Of a DNA stretch of 64,000 nt, positions 22,753-32,990 are shown one piece after another. The DNA is from Leishmania martiniquensis (lineage: Eukaryota; Euglenozoa; Kinetoplastea; Trypanosomatida; Trypanosomatidae). The stretch's first letter is position 1. Each line of letters begins with the position of its first letter. The position numbers and the translations under genes are program-made. The stretch spans positions 70,001-134,000 of the forward strand of contig NC_090152.1 of the NCBI RefSeq assembly GCF_017916325.1, written 5' to 3'. The notes below the pieces were generated by a model that did not search any database, had not been told where the DNA came from, and saw nothing but the letters and a program-made list of their open reading frames with translations.

Positions 22753-25700
22753 CCTCATTCGCGAGATCTGGCTCACGAACATTTCGGCATCTCGCTGGCA
22801 CCATCGTCAGCTGGCGCTCACACTTAAGCACGCGCGACTCGCGCATCGCAGACGGCTCCACAGACCGCTGCGACGCTGTAACTACAGAGTGCCGCCGCCT
22901 CGCGCCGTCCGAGACAGACCCGCCCTCGCCCGCAAAAGGGTTCACCACCCCGCCAGCGCCGAGGCCCTGCAGAGCGGCGAGCGCCGAAGCACCGCTGTTG
23001 TCCATGAGCTGGCGAGCCTGCCACACCGTTGCGATCCGGATCGCCAGACGGTTCATCAGCCCCTGGCAGTAGTCCTCCTCGCTCACAAGGCGACTCCGCG
23101 GCGGCGCCCCAACACCCCACTTGCTCAGCAGCGGCTGCAGCTCACGCACGCGCTGCCCAACGGGGTACGGCGCAAAGCAGTTCGACAGCACCAGGGCGAT
23201 GCCAGCCGCAGGGCCGGTCATCGTGCCCACAGACGACAGCAGCGCGCCAGCACCACTCGAGGCTGTCTCCGTCGCCGTCTCGTCCGGCAGGATCGCCTCG
23301 AGCTCCGTGCGCAGCGCAGCGTGACGGCGGCCGGGCACAGCGTTCACCTGATACATCTCCACCGCGAACGGCACACCACGCAGCCCCTGCGGCCCCATCG
23401 CAGTGTGCGCAGTGCTCCCGCGCTCCTCGTCCGACAGCGCCCACCACGTCGTCTCCGTCGCGATTACCTGCCCGCCATTCGCAACAGCCTCCGTGCGCGC
23501 AGCCATGTTCGACGTGTCGCCGTAGTAGTCGTACCCCTTCGTCACCTCGTCGTAGCGGATGTCGGACAGCCCGGTGTGGATGCCGACGCGCACGCGCAGC
23601 CCGCGCCACAGCGCAGCGTACTCCTCCTCGCTCAGCCGCGCAGTCGGCGGCTCGTAGCCGCCCACCGTGTCCACACGCCCAAGCTCGAACTCGCGGTACG
23701 CGCCGTCAAAGCACTCAGTCCCCCAGTCGTGCGCAAGCAGCCTCGTCTGGATCTCGCACGCAAGGCCCACAGCGGTGTGCGCGTCCTTGCACGCAATCAT
23801 GAACGAGTCGCCGATCGTCTTCACCTCGTAGCACCGGTACTTCTTGATCAGCTGCCGGATCACGCGGTGGTGCGCAGCAATCGCGTCAGTCATCAGCTGC
23901 GGCAGCGCCGCCCACAGCGCAGTGCTGCTCTCGATGTCCGTGAAGATCAGCGTCACCGGCCCGTCACTGTCCCTCGGCGCCGCGTCGTTGTCGCGGCTGT
24001 CAATGCAGCAGTACAGGAGCAGCGTGCAGCCAGCAATCAACGCTACGCCACCCACGACGGAGCCGATGATGATAGCGTTGCGCTGCATGGGCGTCAGTGC
24101 ACCCAACCGCTCACGCGGCCGGTACTCCATCGACGGAGTCATCGGGCGTGTCAGCTGCGGCACCTTCGGGTCCAGCATCCGCTGCATCGACAGCATCGCA
24201 ATGTTTTGAGCGCCGTAGTTCTGCGTAGCGCATACGCTGCCGCTGACCGTTTCCATACATTCCCACTTGAACGGGCCGAAGTTCATACCGTAAATGAGGA
24301 TTGCGCCATTTCGGTAAACGGAATCGATGAAGGCGGTGCTGTTAGAGCTTTTCGTGAACGTGAGGAACTGCATGACGAACGCGGTAGCTATGACGTCCTT
24401 TAGGGACGAGGGCGTAAAGAACTCCTCAGAGCCCATAGCGTCGTGAAAAACCTTCAGGAGGGGATACTTCTGCGCGGCCTCCGGTGAGGTATCGCTCCAG
24501 AGCGGCAGGTTCGTGAATGTAATCACGCGCGCCTGCACAGACGCCAGCGCCACGGAGAGCTTATCGACGAGCGTGGTGTACTGAAGCATCAGGTCATCGA
24601 AGACGATCACAACGATCGCAGTGGCGTCAGCGAGCAGAAAGTTTACAATGTCAGTCACATCCGCAGCCGTCACCGCAAGCACAAGGTTGATCCTGCGGCG
24701 GGCAAGCGCACTCCCGACCGTCTTCGTGGAGGGCACCACGGATACTGACGGGTCATCGTAGTTGAACGTCGCAGCAGACCTGTACAGCACACCCGTGATT
24801 GTCGCCACCTCCTCGCCTTCGTAGTTGTGCAGGATCACGTGCACGTGAGAGCCGAGAGACGTCACACCCCTCACGGCCTCAAGGTTCGCGTACAGCACGA
24901 ACATCTGCTGCTCCAGCGTCGGCATCAGGTACACGTAGTTTCGCACCGGCTCCACCAGGCGCGGCTGAGGATAAAGGGGGGACAGCACCACGTAATCATG
25001 TACATTCAAGCCTTTGGTGAGGATACTGAAGATCATATCGACCGCGAAGTTATCCAGGTGCGTATCCAGCTGGCTCTGAGCCATCTTCGCAGTGACGTCC
25101 AGCCAACTGAGGCTCACAGGTTTCGCTTTGAAACCGATGTGCCTCAGGAACTGGCGGACCCCTCTCACGATCGAGTAAGCAGCTGTCCCCAGCTCTTTGT
25201 CGTCCGTGCGTAACAACACTAAAAAAAGAAGCGGCTCTGCAAGAAATTGCCGGGACGCATAGCAATCACTCTGAGAGGACGTCACGCCAGAGCCGTCAAC
25301 GGAAGTCCACGCAGCGCTTCCGAGACTCAGTAAAAACGCACCGTGTCCGCCCTGGTTGCACGAGCACATAGCACCGAAGAACTTAGCCATCTCATTGCAG
25401 CTTCCACCGTAGTCGCCAATCACATAGTCGCCGCCGATGATGTACCGATTCTGCTGAAACAGGCCCGCCCGATACTGTGAAACATCATCCACCCACCTGC
25501 GATACGAGAGCGTCTGCATGATCAGCGAGCCGGCAAGCCACCCGGTCAGCATCAGCTGCGCTGCGTTCGGGTGCTCATGGAAGAACGTGTCTGCCTTTGT
25601 AGGGGGCGCAGACAGCGGCGACCCAAGCCCATGCGGGCCATACCGTCGCACAGCCGCTGCCTCCGCAGCCCACAGTTGCTCGTCCACTTTGCCAGCCTCG

Positions 25701-26764
25701 ATGTACTTCCCCATCTGCTCACGAAATATGCGCACATGCTCCATGCCTGGGTGCGAGATCGGCAGCGAGCTTGCGCTCGAAATGATCTGCCCGTCCACAG
25801 GCGTCAGCTTCCCTTCCATCGCAAGTCCGTAGTACACGTTGAACACAGTCTGCTGCAGAGGAAAGCACGTCATGATGTACGCAGACGACGTGCGCGGGTC
25901 CGTCAGCACAGCCTCAAGGAAGTTCACAACCTGCTGCCCAGGCAAGCTCCACAGAATGACCACCTGCGGGCGCGTGTCCGCCATCGCATCGAAGGCCTTC
26001 TTGTCCACCGCAACGTCCGTCCTTGAGTACGGCACGGCGTACACGGCAGGCGGGTCTAGCGAAAGAGGTGGCATGAGCTCTACAATATCCTTGTATTCAC
26101 GGTCTCCGTACTGCACGCCCGTCAGGTACATGAACGCAGAGCGGCGCGAGCGGATCGTGTTCGCTATGTGCTGCACAATCGCCATGATCTCCAGCCGCGG
26201 CTCCGCGCGCGTGAAGTACACGCTATCATCCCACACACGCACAGCACCGGACCCGGTGAACGGGCTCAGGAACATCAGCCCGCTTTCCCGAATGTCACTG
26301 TCGCGCAGTGCAGTAGCGAGGTAGCTGTCAGAGTACGGCCCAATCACGCCGAGCAGTCCCTCATTATCCGCCAGCGCCTTCTTCACCACCGCCACGATGT
26401 CCGCCCGGTTCGCATTCGGGTCCGGCTCGACAATTTTGACAGTGCGGCCGCCAGCAGTAGTGTACTTGGCGCTGTAGAGCGCAGAGTCGACTCCCAGCCA
26501 CAGCGCTTTCGCATGGTCCTCCACGTTGCCACTCGCCGAGTACATGGTGTTCAGCAGGAGCACAGGGCCCTTCTCATCGTTGGCCGCGCCTGCAGCCCGC
26601 ACCGGACGCGTCGTGGGCACAACGAGTGCCAGCACGCCGGCAATCAGCAAAGCGGCAGCCAGGAGTCGCGGCCGTCGGTATGCAGGTGGCTGATCCACAC
26701 CGCCGGCCCCGCCACGCTCACCGCACCCGCGAGTGCAGCGCCGATGGCTCTTATTCGCGCGCAT
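22577..26764 (-). CDS. Receptor-type adenylate cyclase (RAC3 of this array)
   Basis: A 1395-aa receptor cyclase: signal sequence about 33-50, periplasmic-binding-like ectodomain, membrane helix (IIIGSVVGGVALIAGCTLLL), then the class III domain with Asp943, Asp986, Asn1086 and Arg1090. Its first third and all of its 5' flank are nearly identical to RAC4. Its C-terminus and 3' flank match RAC2. Three ectodomain segments (about 24240-24500, 25010-25320 and 25460-25510) are unlike RAC4, so the gene is a mosaic of its two neighbours plus private blocks. In the catalytic region I notice one coding difference from the others (ARQLMDNSG instead of ARQRMDNSG, near 23005). The ATG at 26764 just precedes the signal sequence; an open extension to 26974 encodes a CA-repeat and is likely 5' UTR. 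Confidence 0.95.
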   Translation of the reverse strand: MRANKSHRRCTRGCGERGGAGGVDQPPAYRRPRLLAAALLIAGVLALVVPTTRPVRAAGAANDEKGPVLLLNTMYSASGNVEDHAKALWLGVDSALYSAKYTTAGGRTVKIVEPDPNANRADIVAVVKKALADNEGLLGVIGPYSDSYLATALRDSDIRESGLMFLSPFTGSGAVRVWDDSVYFTRAEPRLEIMAIVQHIANTIRSRRSAFMYLTGVQYGDREYKDIVELMPPLSLDPPAVYAVPYSRTDVAVDKKAFDAMADTRPQVVILWSLPGQQVVNFLEAVLTDPRTSSAYIMTCFPLQQTVFNVYYGLAMEGKLTPVDGQIISSASSLPISHPGMEHVRIFREQMGKYIEAGKVDEQLWAAEAAAVRRYGPHGLGSPLSAPPTKADTFFHEHPNAAQLMLTGWLAGSLIMQTLSYRRWVDDVSQYRAGLFQQNRYIIGGDYVIGDYGGSCNEMAKFFGAMCSCNQGGHGAFLLSLGSAAWTSVDGSGVTSSQSDCYASRQFLAEPLLFLVLLRTDDKELGTAAYSIVRGVRQFLRHIGFKAKPVSLSWLDVTAKMAQSQLDTHLDNFAVDMIFSILTKGLNVHDYVVLSPLYPQPRLVEPVRNYVYLMPTLEQQMFVLYANLEAVRGVTSLGSHVHVILHNYEGEEVATITGVLYRSAATFNYDDPSVSVVPSTKTVGSALARRRINLVLAVTAADVTDIVNFLLADATAIVVIVFDDLMLQYTTLVDKLSVALASVQARVITFTNLPLWSDTSPEAAQKYPLLKVFHDAMGSEEFFTPSSLKDVIATAFVMQFLTFTKSSNSTAFIDSVYRNGAILIYGMNFGPFKWECMETVSGSVCATQNYGAQNIAMLSMQRMLDPKVPQLTRPMTPSMEYRPRERLGALTPMQRNAIIIGSVVGGVALIAGCTLLLYCCIDSRDNDAAPRDSDGPVTLIFTDIESSTALWAALPQLMTDAIAAHHRVIRQLIKKYRCYEVKTIGDSFMIACKDAHTAVGLACEIQTRLLAHDWGTECFDGAYREFELGRVDTVGGYEPPTARLSEEEYAALWRGLRVRVGIHTGLSDIRYDEVTKGYDYYGDTSNMAARTEAVANGGQVIATETTWWALSDEERGSTAHTAMGPQGLRGVPFAVEMYQVNAVPGRRHAALRTELEAILPDETATETASSGAGALLSSVGTMTGPAAGIALVLSNCFAPYPVGQRVRELQPLLSKWGVGAPPRSRLVSEEDYCQGLMNRLAIRIATVWQARQLMDNSGASALAALQGLGAGGVVNPFAGEGGSVSDGARRRHSVVTASQRSVEPSAMRESRVLKCERQLTMVPARCRNVREPDLANEVVPFANQSSRRASEELDSRSVSASTSLEVVVVRMPLNLEHRRLPNAVQPTSEQAAGKW

Positions 26765-27847
26765 CGCGGGGACACGCACACCGGAATTGTGGTCCGCAAA
26801 GGAAAAGCTGTGGTGTGTGTGTGTGTGTGTGTCTGACTGTCCGGGGAGGCGAAAGAGGGCAGCCGATGAGAATTGGGAGAGCGGTGCGCATGCGGAGAGC
26901 AAAAGCAGCGGGCACAAGCAGACCGCACCGGAGACGCACAGGGGAGGAGTAGTGCAGATGGAAGCAGGGGGCAACGCGCGGGTGCGCGTAGGGGATGGGG
27001 TGGTGGAGAAGACGGGACAGGGTGCTGCGCGCCAAGGCCCCAGCCCACACGGCTTCTCTGCGGCGCGCAGCGTCCGGCCTCACAGGGTCCAGACGCAAAG
27101 GGGGTCGCGTGGGCGGCACCCATGCCGCAGGCACGGGCAGTGCACATCAGGGGCGCGGTGCTGCCACATAGTCGCTGCGGCACCCTCGCAGCACGCACGT
27201 GTAAGCTAAAGCTAGCCGTCGCGGGCAGCGTGCACACACTCGCGCCCACCGACCTCGTCGCGCCGTCCATGCATGGGCGCCTGCGTGCACGCACGCGCAC
27301 GAGCAGAGCAAAGACGGAAACCATGTGCCTTCCGCGGGGACCGGTGCGGCAGAGAAAGAGGGGGGCAGAGAGGGGCGGGGGCGGCGCTGCCCGCCGGCAC
27401 CCCCTCTCCGGAGGGCCCATCCGCCACCGTACCTCTGAAGAGGTCAGTAACGATCAGCGTCGCACGTGCGATGTACGCTGTTTAGAAAAACATCGAAAGC
27501 TGCACAAAATATGTCGAAGAGGGGAGAGCGGACACGAGCACGGGCGGCTCTGCCTCTCAGTCCCCCGCCTACCCTCCGCCCGTGTCCGCACCCTCAAGAT
27601 ACGAGAAAAAAAAATCGCTAACGTATGTACATGTGAGTCTCCCCAAAAAAATCGCGACTACCGATTTCCTAAACGGCGGAGCCGCCGAGAGGGTCGCCGA
27701 TGCCTCGTCAGAGCTCTACTGTTGCCCCGCCACGCCAAGGCTGCCTGTATCCCGCGCATGGCCGCAGGGAGCTGCTGCGCCTGCGGAGAAGATGCGGTCG
27801 CTCTCCTCGTCACTAGCCTCGTGGAGGCCACGCAGCCGCGAGCGGCA
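26765..27847 (-). other. RAC4-RAC3 intergenic region
   Basis: This 1.1-kb spacer carries the RAC4 3' flank (27434-27847, also found at 61505-61918 behind RAC5), repeat R copy 1, and the RAC3 5' flank with a short GT run at 26814-26833. The transcript strand of R contains CT-rich tracts, so R may supply the splice acceptor and polyadenylation signals for these genes. Confidence 0.7.
26990..27431 (-). repeat. Dispersed direct repeat R, copy 1
   Basis: The 442-bp core runs from AGGGGATGGGGTGG to CCACCGTA on the plus strand. Near-identical copies are at 32103, 40034 and 61062, all in the same orientation and all intergenic. In this copy similarity continues on both sides because the flanking RAC3 5' and RAC4 3' sequences are themselves duplicated. 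Confidence 0.95.
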
Positions 27848-30800
27848 TCACCACATCGCCCCCAGTGCAGTCCTCGCCTCACAGCCCCTTTCATTCCTCG
27901 GCATCAGCACCAAAGATTGCACGTCGCTTAAAGGTGAACTATGTAAAGCGCGCAGCCGACGCATCGCAGACGGCTCCACAGACCGCTGCGACGCTGTAAC
28001 TACAGAGTGCCGCCGCCTCGCGCCGTCCGAGACAGACCCGCCCTCGCCCGCAAAAGGGTTCACCACCCCGCCAGCGCCGAGGCCCTGCAGAGCGGCGAGC
28101 GCCGAAGCACCGCTGTTGTCCATGCGCTGGCGAGCCTGCCACACCGTTGCGATCCGGATCGCCAGACGGTTCATCAGCCCCTGGCAGTAGTCCTCCTCGC
28201 TCACAAGGCGACTCCGCGGCGGCGCCCCAACACCCCACTTGCTCAGCAGCGGCTGCAGCTCACGCACGCGCTGCCCAACGGGGTACGGCGCAAAGCAGTT
28301 CGACAGCACCAGGGCGATGCCAGCCGCAGGGCCGGTCATCGTGCCCACAGACGACAGCAGCGCGCCAGCACCACTCGAGGCTGTCTCCGTCGCCGTCTCG
28401 TCCGGCAGGATCGCCTCGAGCTCCGTGCGCAGCGCAGCGTGACGGCGGCCGGGCACAGCGTTCACCTGATACATCTCCACCGCGAACGGCACACCACGCA
28501 GCCCCTGCGGCCCCATCGCAGTGTGCGCAGTGCTCCCGCGCTCCTCGTCCGACAGCGCCCACCACGTCGTCTCCGTCGCGATTACCTGCCCGCCATTCGC
28601 AACAGCCTCCGTGCGCGCAGCCATGTTCGACGTGTCGCCGTAGTAGTCGTACCCCTTCGTCACCTCGTCGTAGCGGATGTCGGACAGCCCGGTGTGGATG
28701 CCGACGCGCACGCGCAGCCCGCGCCACAGCGCAGCGTACTCCTCCTCGCTCAGCCGCGCAGTCGGCGGCTCGTAGCCGCCCACCGTGTCCACACGCCCAA
28801 GCTCGAACTCGCGGTACGCGCCGTCAAAGCACTCAGTCCCCCAGTCGTGCGCAAGCAGCCTCGTCTGGATCTCGCACGCAAGGCCCACAGCGGTGTGCGC
28901 GTCCTTGCACGCAATCATGAACGAGTCGCCGATCGTCTTCACCTCGTAGCACCGGTACTTCTTGATCAGCTGCCGGATCACGCGGTGGTGCGCAGCAATC
29001 GCGTCAGTCATCAGCTGCGGCAGCGCCGCCCACAGCGCAGTGCTGCTCTCGATGTCCGTGAAGATCAGCGTCACCGGCCCGTCACTGTCCCTCGGCGCCG
29101 CGTCGTTGTCGCGGCTGTCAATGCAGCAGTACAGGAGCAGCGTGCAGCCAGCAATCAACGCTACGCCACCCACGACGGAGCCGATGATGATAGCGTTGCG
29201 CTGCATGGGCGTCAGTGCACCCAACCGCTCACGCGGCCGGTACTCCATCGACGGAGTCATCGGGCGTGTCAGCTGCGGCACCTTCGGGTCCAGTATCCGC
29301 TGCATCGACAGCATCGCAATGTTTTGAGCGCCGTAGTTTTGGTATACGCAGAGCGTTTCAGCTTCAATCGTTGTGCAGCCCCAGTCGAACTCACCGAAGC
29401 TCATGCCGTACGTAGACACAGCACCGTTTAGGTAAATGGTGTCCGTCAGCGTATCGAGGCCGAGCCTCTCCTTTCCCTCAATCACCCTGACCGCCACCAG
29501 CACCGTTACAAAATGCCTCAGCATTGTTGGCGTGTACTGGGTCGTCTCCTTCAGCGCGGCGTGAAACAGTTGTAGCAGTGGTGAAGCAGCATGCGCGGTC
29601 GCAGACTTGTCGCTCCAGAGCGGCAGGTTCGTGAATGTAATCACGCGCGCCTGCACAGACGCCAGCGCCACGGAGAGCTTATCGACGAGCGTGGTGTACT
29701 GAAGCATCAGGTCATCGAAGACGATCACAACGATCGCAGTGGCGTCAGCGAGCAGAAAGTTTACAATGTCAGTCACATCCGCAGCCGTCACCGCAAGCAC
29801 AAGGTTGATCCTGCGGCGGGCAAGCGCACTCCCGACCGTCTTCGTGGAGGGCACCACGGATACTGACGGGTCATCGTAGTTGAACGTCGCAGCAGACCTG
29901 TACAGCACACCCGTGATTGTCGCCACCTCCTCGCCTTCGTAGTTGTGCAGGATCACGTGCACGTGAGAGCCGAGAGACGTCACACCCCTCACGGCCTCAA
30001 GGTTCGCGTACAGCACGAACATCTGCTGCTCCAGCGTCGGCATCAGGTACACGTAGTTTCGCACCGGCTCCACCAGGCGCGGCTGAGGATAAAGGGGGGA
30101 CAGCACCAAGTACCTATGGATGTGCAAACCACTCAGTATTACCCCAGCCACGATGTCCGCGGTGTAGTCATTCATGATCTTGTCGTACACCTTCTCTGCT
30201 GTCTCGTGTGTTACAGGAAGTGAAGCCACGTTCACGCGCTTCTCTCTGAAGTTCACGTAGTGGACAATGGCTGAAACAGCCGTCGCTAAGTCCCTTCCCA
30301 CCTGTGCCAGATGCGGGTACTCCTCAAGGATCACCGTTAAGGTGTTCACCGGCGGTGGCAAAAGGGTGTCCGAGTAGCAGACATTCTGCGAGTAGCTCAC
30401 GCCAGAGTCGTCAACGGAAGTCCACGCAGCCTTCGACAAGCTAGCCAGCGCCGCGCCGCGCCCGCCCTGGTTGCACGAGCACGCAGCACCCAAGAACTTA
30501 GCCATCTCATTGCAGCTTCCACCGTAGTCGCCAATCACATAGTCGCCGCCGATGATGTAGCGTCTCTGCTGGAACAGGTAGTGTCTGTATGCAGCCACGC
30601 TATCGATCCACCCCTCCTCCGAGAGCGTCTGCATGATCAGCGAGCCGGCAAGCCACCCGGTCAGCATCAGCTGCGCTGCGTTCGGGTGCTCATGGAAGAA
30701 CGTGTCTGCCTTTGTAGGGGGCGCAGACAGCGGCGACCCAAGCCCATGCGGGCCATACCGTCGCACAGCCGCTGCCTCCGCAGCCCACAGTTGCTCGTCC

Positions 30801-31879
30801 ACTTTGCCAGCCTCGATGTACTTCCCCATCTGCTCCTTGAAGATGGGAATGTGAAGCGAGTCCGGCTCCGTCAGCGGAAAGGATGTGCCGCTCGAAATGA
30901 TCTGCCCGTCCACAGGCGTCAGCTTCCCTTCCATCGCAAGTCCGTAGTACACGTTGAACACAGTCTGCTGCAGAGGAAAGCACGTCATGATGTACGCAGA
31001 CGACGTGCGCGGGTCCGTCAGCACAGCCTCAAGGAAGTTCACAACCTGCTGCCCAGGCAAGCTCCACAGAATGACCACCTGCGGGCGCGTGTCCGCCATC
31101 GCATCGAAGGCCTTCTTGTCCACCGCAACGTCCGTCCTTGAGTACGGCACGGCGTACACGGCAGGCGGGTCTAGCGAAAGAGGTGGCATGAGCTCTACAA
31201 TATCCTTGTATTCACGGTCTCCGTACTGCACGCCCGTCAGGTACATGAACGCAGAGCGGCGCGAGCGGATCGTGTTCGCTATGTGCTGCACGATCGCCAT
31301 GATCTCCAGCCGCGGCTCCGCGCGCGTGAAGTACACGCTATCATCCCACACACGCACAGCACCGGACCCGGTGAACGGGCTCAGGAACATCAGCCCGCTT
31401 TCCCGAATGTCACTGTCGCGCAGTGCAGTAGCGAGGTAGCTGTCAGAGTACGGCCCAATCACGCCGAGCAGTCCCTCATTATCCGCCAGCGCCTTCTTCA
31501 CCACCGCCACGATGTCCGCCCGGTTCGCATTCGGGTCCGGCTCGACAATTTTGACAGTGCGGCCGCCAGCAGTAGTGTACTTGGCGCTGTAGAGCGCAGA
31601 GTCGACTCCCAGCCACAGCGCTTTCGCATGGTCCTCCACGTTGCCACTCGCCGAGTACATGGTGTTCAGCAGGAGCACAGGGCCCTTCTCATCGTTGGCC
31701 GCGCCTGCAGCCCGCACCGGACGCGTCGTGGGCACAACGAGTGCCAGCACGCCGGCAATCAGCAAAGCGGCAGCCAGGAGTCGCGGCCGTCGGTATGCAG
31801 GTGGCTGATCCACACCGCCGGCCCCGCCACGCTCACCGCACCCGCGAGTGCAGCGCCGATGGCTCTTATTCGCGCGCAT
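27848..31879 (-). CDS. Receptor-type adenylate cyclase (RAC4 of this array)
   Basis: A 1343-aa receptor cyclase with the family order: signal about 33-50, periplasmic-binding-like ectodomain, membrane helix, and class III domain with Asp942, Asp985, Asn1085 and Arg1089. It is the shortest complete copy because its C-terminal tail after the conserved region is only ~35 residues (ending GAMW). N-terminal ectodomain and 5' flank match RAC3. The 3' half and 3' flank match RAC5 almost perfectly over at least 2.9 kb; one synonymous change (near 29647) is visible in the coding part. Private or differently shared ectodomain blocks include FPLTEPDSLHIPIFK near 30850 and the segment just before the membrane (29335-29610). 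The open frame extends upstream to 32437 through repeat R, which I treat as non-coding. Confidence 0.95.
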   Translation of the reverse strand: MRANKSHRRCTRGCGERGGAGGVDQPPAYRRPRLLAAALLIAGVLALVVPTTRPVRAAGAANDEKGPVLLLNTMYSASGNVEDHAKALWLGVDSALYSAKYTTAGGRTVKIVEPDPNANRADIVAVVKKALADNEGLLGVIGPYSDSYLATALRDSDIRESGLMFLSPFTGSGAVRVWDDSVYFTRAEPRLEIMAIVQHIANTIRSRRSAFMYLTGVQYGDREYKDIVELMPPLSLDPPAVYAVPYSRTDVAVDKKAFDAMADTRPQVVILWSLPGQQVVNFLEAVLTDPRTSSAYIMTCFPLQQTVFNVYYGLAMEGKLTPVDGQIISSGTSFPLTEPDSLHIPIFKEQMGKYIEAGKVDEQLWAAEAAAVRRYGPHGLGSPLSAPPTKADTFFHEHPNAAQLMLTGWLAGSLIMQTLSEEGWIDSVAAYRHYLFQQRRYIIGGDYVIGDYGGSCNEMAKFLGAACSCNQGGRGAALASLSKAAWTSVDDSGVSYSQNVCYSDTLLPPPVNTLTVILEEYPHLAQVGRDLATAVSAIVHYVNFREKRVNVASLPVTHETAEKVYDKIMNDYTADIVAGVILSGLHIHRYLVLSPLYPQPRLVEPVRNYVYLMPTLEQQMFVLYANLEAVRGVTSLGSHVHVILHNYEGEEVATITGVLYRSAATFNYDDPSVSVVPSTKTVGSALARRRINLVLAVTAADVTDIVNFLLADATAIVVIVFDDLMLQYTTLVDKLSVALASVQARVITFTNLPLWSDKSATAHAASPLLQLFHAALKETTQYTPTMLRHFVTVLVAVRVIEGKERLGLDTLTDTIYLNGAVSTYGMSFGEFDWGCTTIEAETLCVYQNYGAQNIAMLSMQRILDPKVPQLTRPMTPSMEYRPRERLGALTPMQRNAIIIGSVVGGVALIAGCTLLLYCCIDSRDNDAAPRDSDGPVTLIFTDIESSTALWAALPQLMTDAIAAHHRVIRQLIKKYRCYEVKTIGDSFMIACKDAHTAVGLACEIQTRLLAHDWGTECFDGAYREFELGRVDTVGGYEPPTARLSEEEYAALWRGLRVRVGIHTGLSDIRYDEVTKGYDYYGDTSNMAARTEAVANGGQVIATETTWWALSDEERGSTAHTAMGPQGLRGVPFAVEMYQVNAVPGRRHAALRTELEAILPDETATETASSGAGALLSSVGTMTGPAAGIALVLSNCFAPYPVGQRVRELQPLLSKWGVGAPPRSRLVSEEDYCQGLMNRLAIRIATVWQARQRMDNSGASALAALQGLGAGGVVNPFAGEGGSVSDGARRRHSVVTASQRSVEPSAMRRLRALHSSPLSDVQSLVLMPRNERGCEARTALGAMW

Positions 31880-32990
31880 CGCGGGGACACGCACACCGGA
31901 ATTGTGGTCCGCAAAGGAAAAGCTGTGGTGTGTGTGTGTGTGTGTCTGACTGTCCGGGGAGGCGAAAGAGGGCAGCCGATGAGAATTGGGAGAGCGGTGC
32001 GCATGCGGAGAGCAAAAGCAGCGGGCACAAGCAGACCGCACCGGAGACGCACAGGGGAGGAGTAGTGCAGATGGAGGCAGGGGGCAACGCGCGGGTGCGC
32101 GTAGGGGATGGGGTGGTGGAGAAGACGGGACAGGGTGCTGCGCGCCAAGGCCCCAGCCCACACGGCTTCTCTGCGGCGCGCAGCGTCCGGCCTCACAGGG
32201 TCCAGACGCAAAGGGGGTCGCGTGGGCGGCACCCATGCCGCAGGCACGGGCAGTGCACATCAGGGGCGCGGTGCTGCCACATAGTCGCTGCGGCACCCTC
32301 GCAGCACGCACGTGTAAGCTAAAGCTAGCCGTCGCGGGCAGCGTGCACACACTCGCGCCCACCGACCTCGTCGCGCCGTCCATGCATGGGCGCCTGCGTG
32401 CACGCACGCGCACGAGCAGAGCAAAGACGGAAACCATGTGCCTTCCGCGGGGACCGGTGCGGCAGAGAAAGAGGGGGGGCAGAGAGGGGCGGGGGCGGCG
32501 CTGCCCGCCGGCACCCCCTCTCCGGAGGGCCCATCCGCCACCGTACCTCTGAAGAGGTCAGTAACGATCAGCGTCGCACGTGCGATGTACGCTGTTTAGA
32601 AAAACATCGAAAGCTGCACAAAATATGTCGAAGAGGGGAGAGCGGACGCATGGAGGTCTGTGGATGAATGTAAATATGCTTCAGTGTGCGTGTGTTTAAT
32701 GAGTACACTCGCGTACGTCGTATCACGTGTGCGCGAGGAGAGGTACGGGAAAGGCGCCTCATGCCAGACAGGGGAGGGGTGGCAGGGGCTTGGCGCGTCT
32801 GGCCACAGGCCGAGAAAGTCCACAGTCGCAGACAGATAGGCACTCCGTTTCCGAGATCGACACTAATGTGTAGGGACACACGCATCCACTGGAGAGCACT
32901 CATCGTCGTGAGACAGCGGCAACCGAATCGAGCCACCAGTGAGGGGATCTGCGATCACTTATCCAGGAGGAAGAGTAACCCAATTCCGCT
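31880..32990 (-). other. Spacer between the unknown 683-aa gene and RAC4
   Basis: The spacer contains the RAC4 5' flank and repeat R copy 2 (to about 32647), then ~340 bp of unique sequence forming the 3' flank of the next gene upstream. The sharp change at 32647 is the boundary between cyclase-array DNA and the eight-gene block. Confidence 0.7.
32103..32545 (-). repeat. Dispersed direct repeat R, copy 2
   Basis: 443-bp core, 5' of RAC4. The match to copies 1 and 4 continues rightwards to about 32647 and then stops. The match to copy 1 continues leftwards into the RAC4/RAC3 5' region. It is the left border of the 29-kb block that interrupts the cyclase array. Confidence 0.95.
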
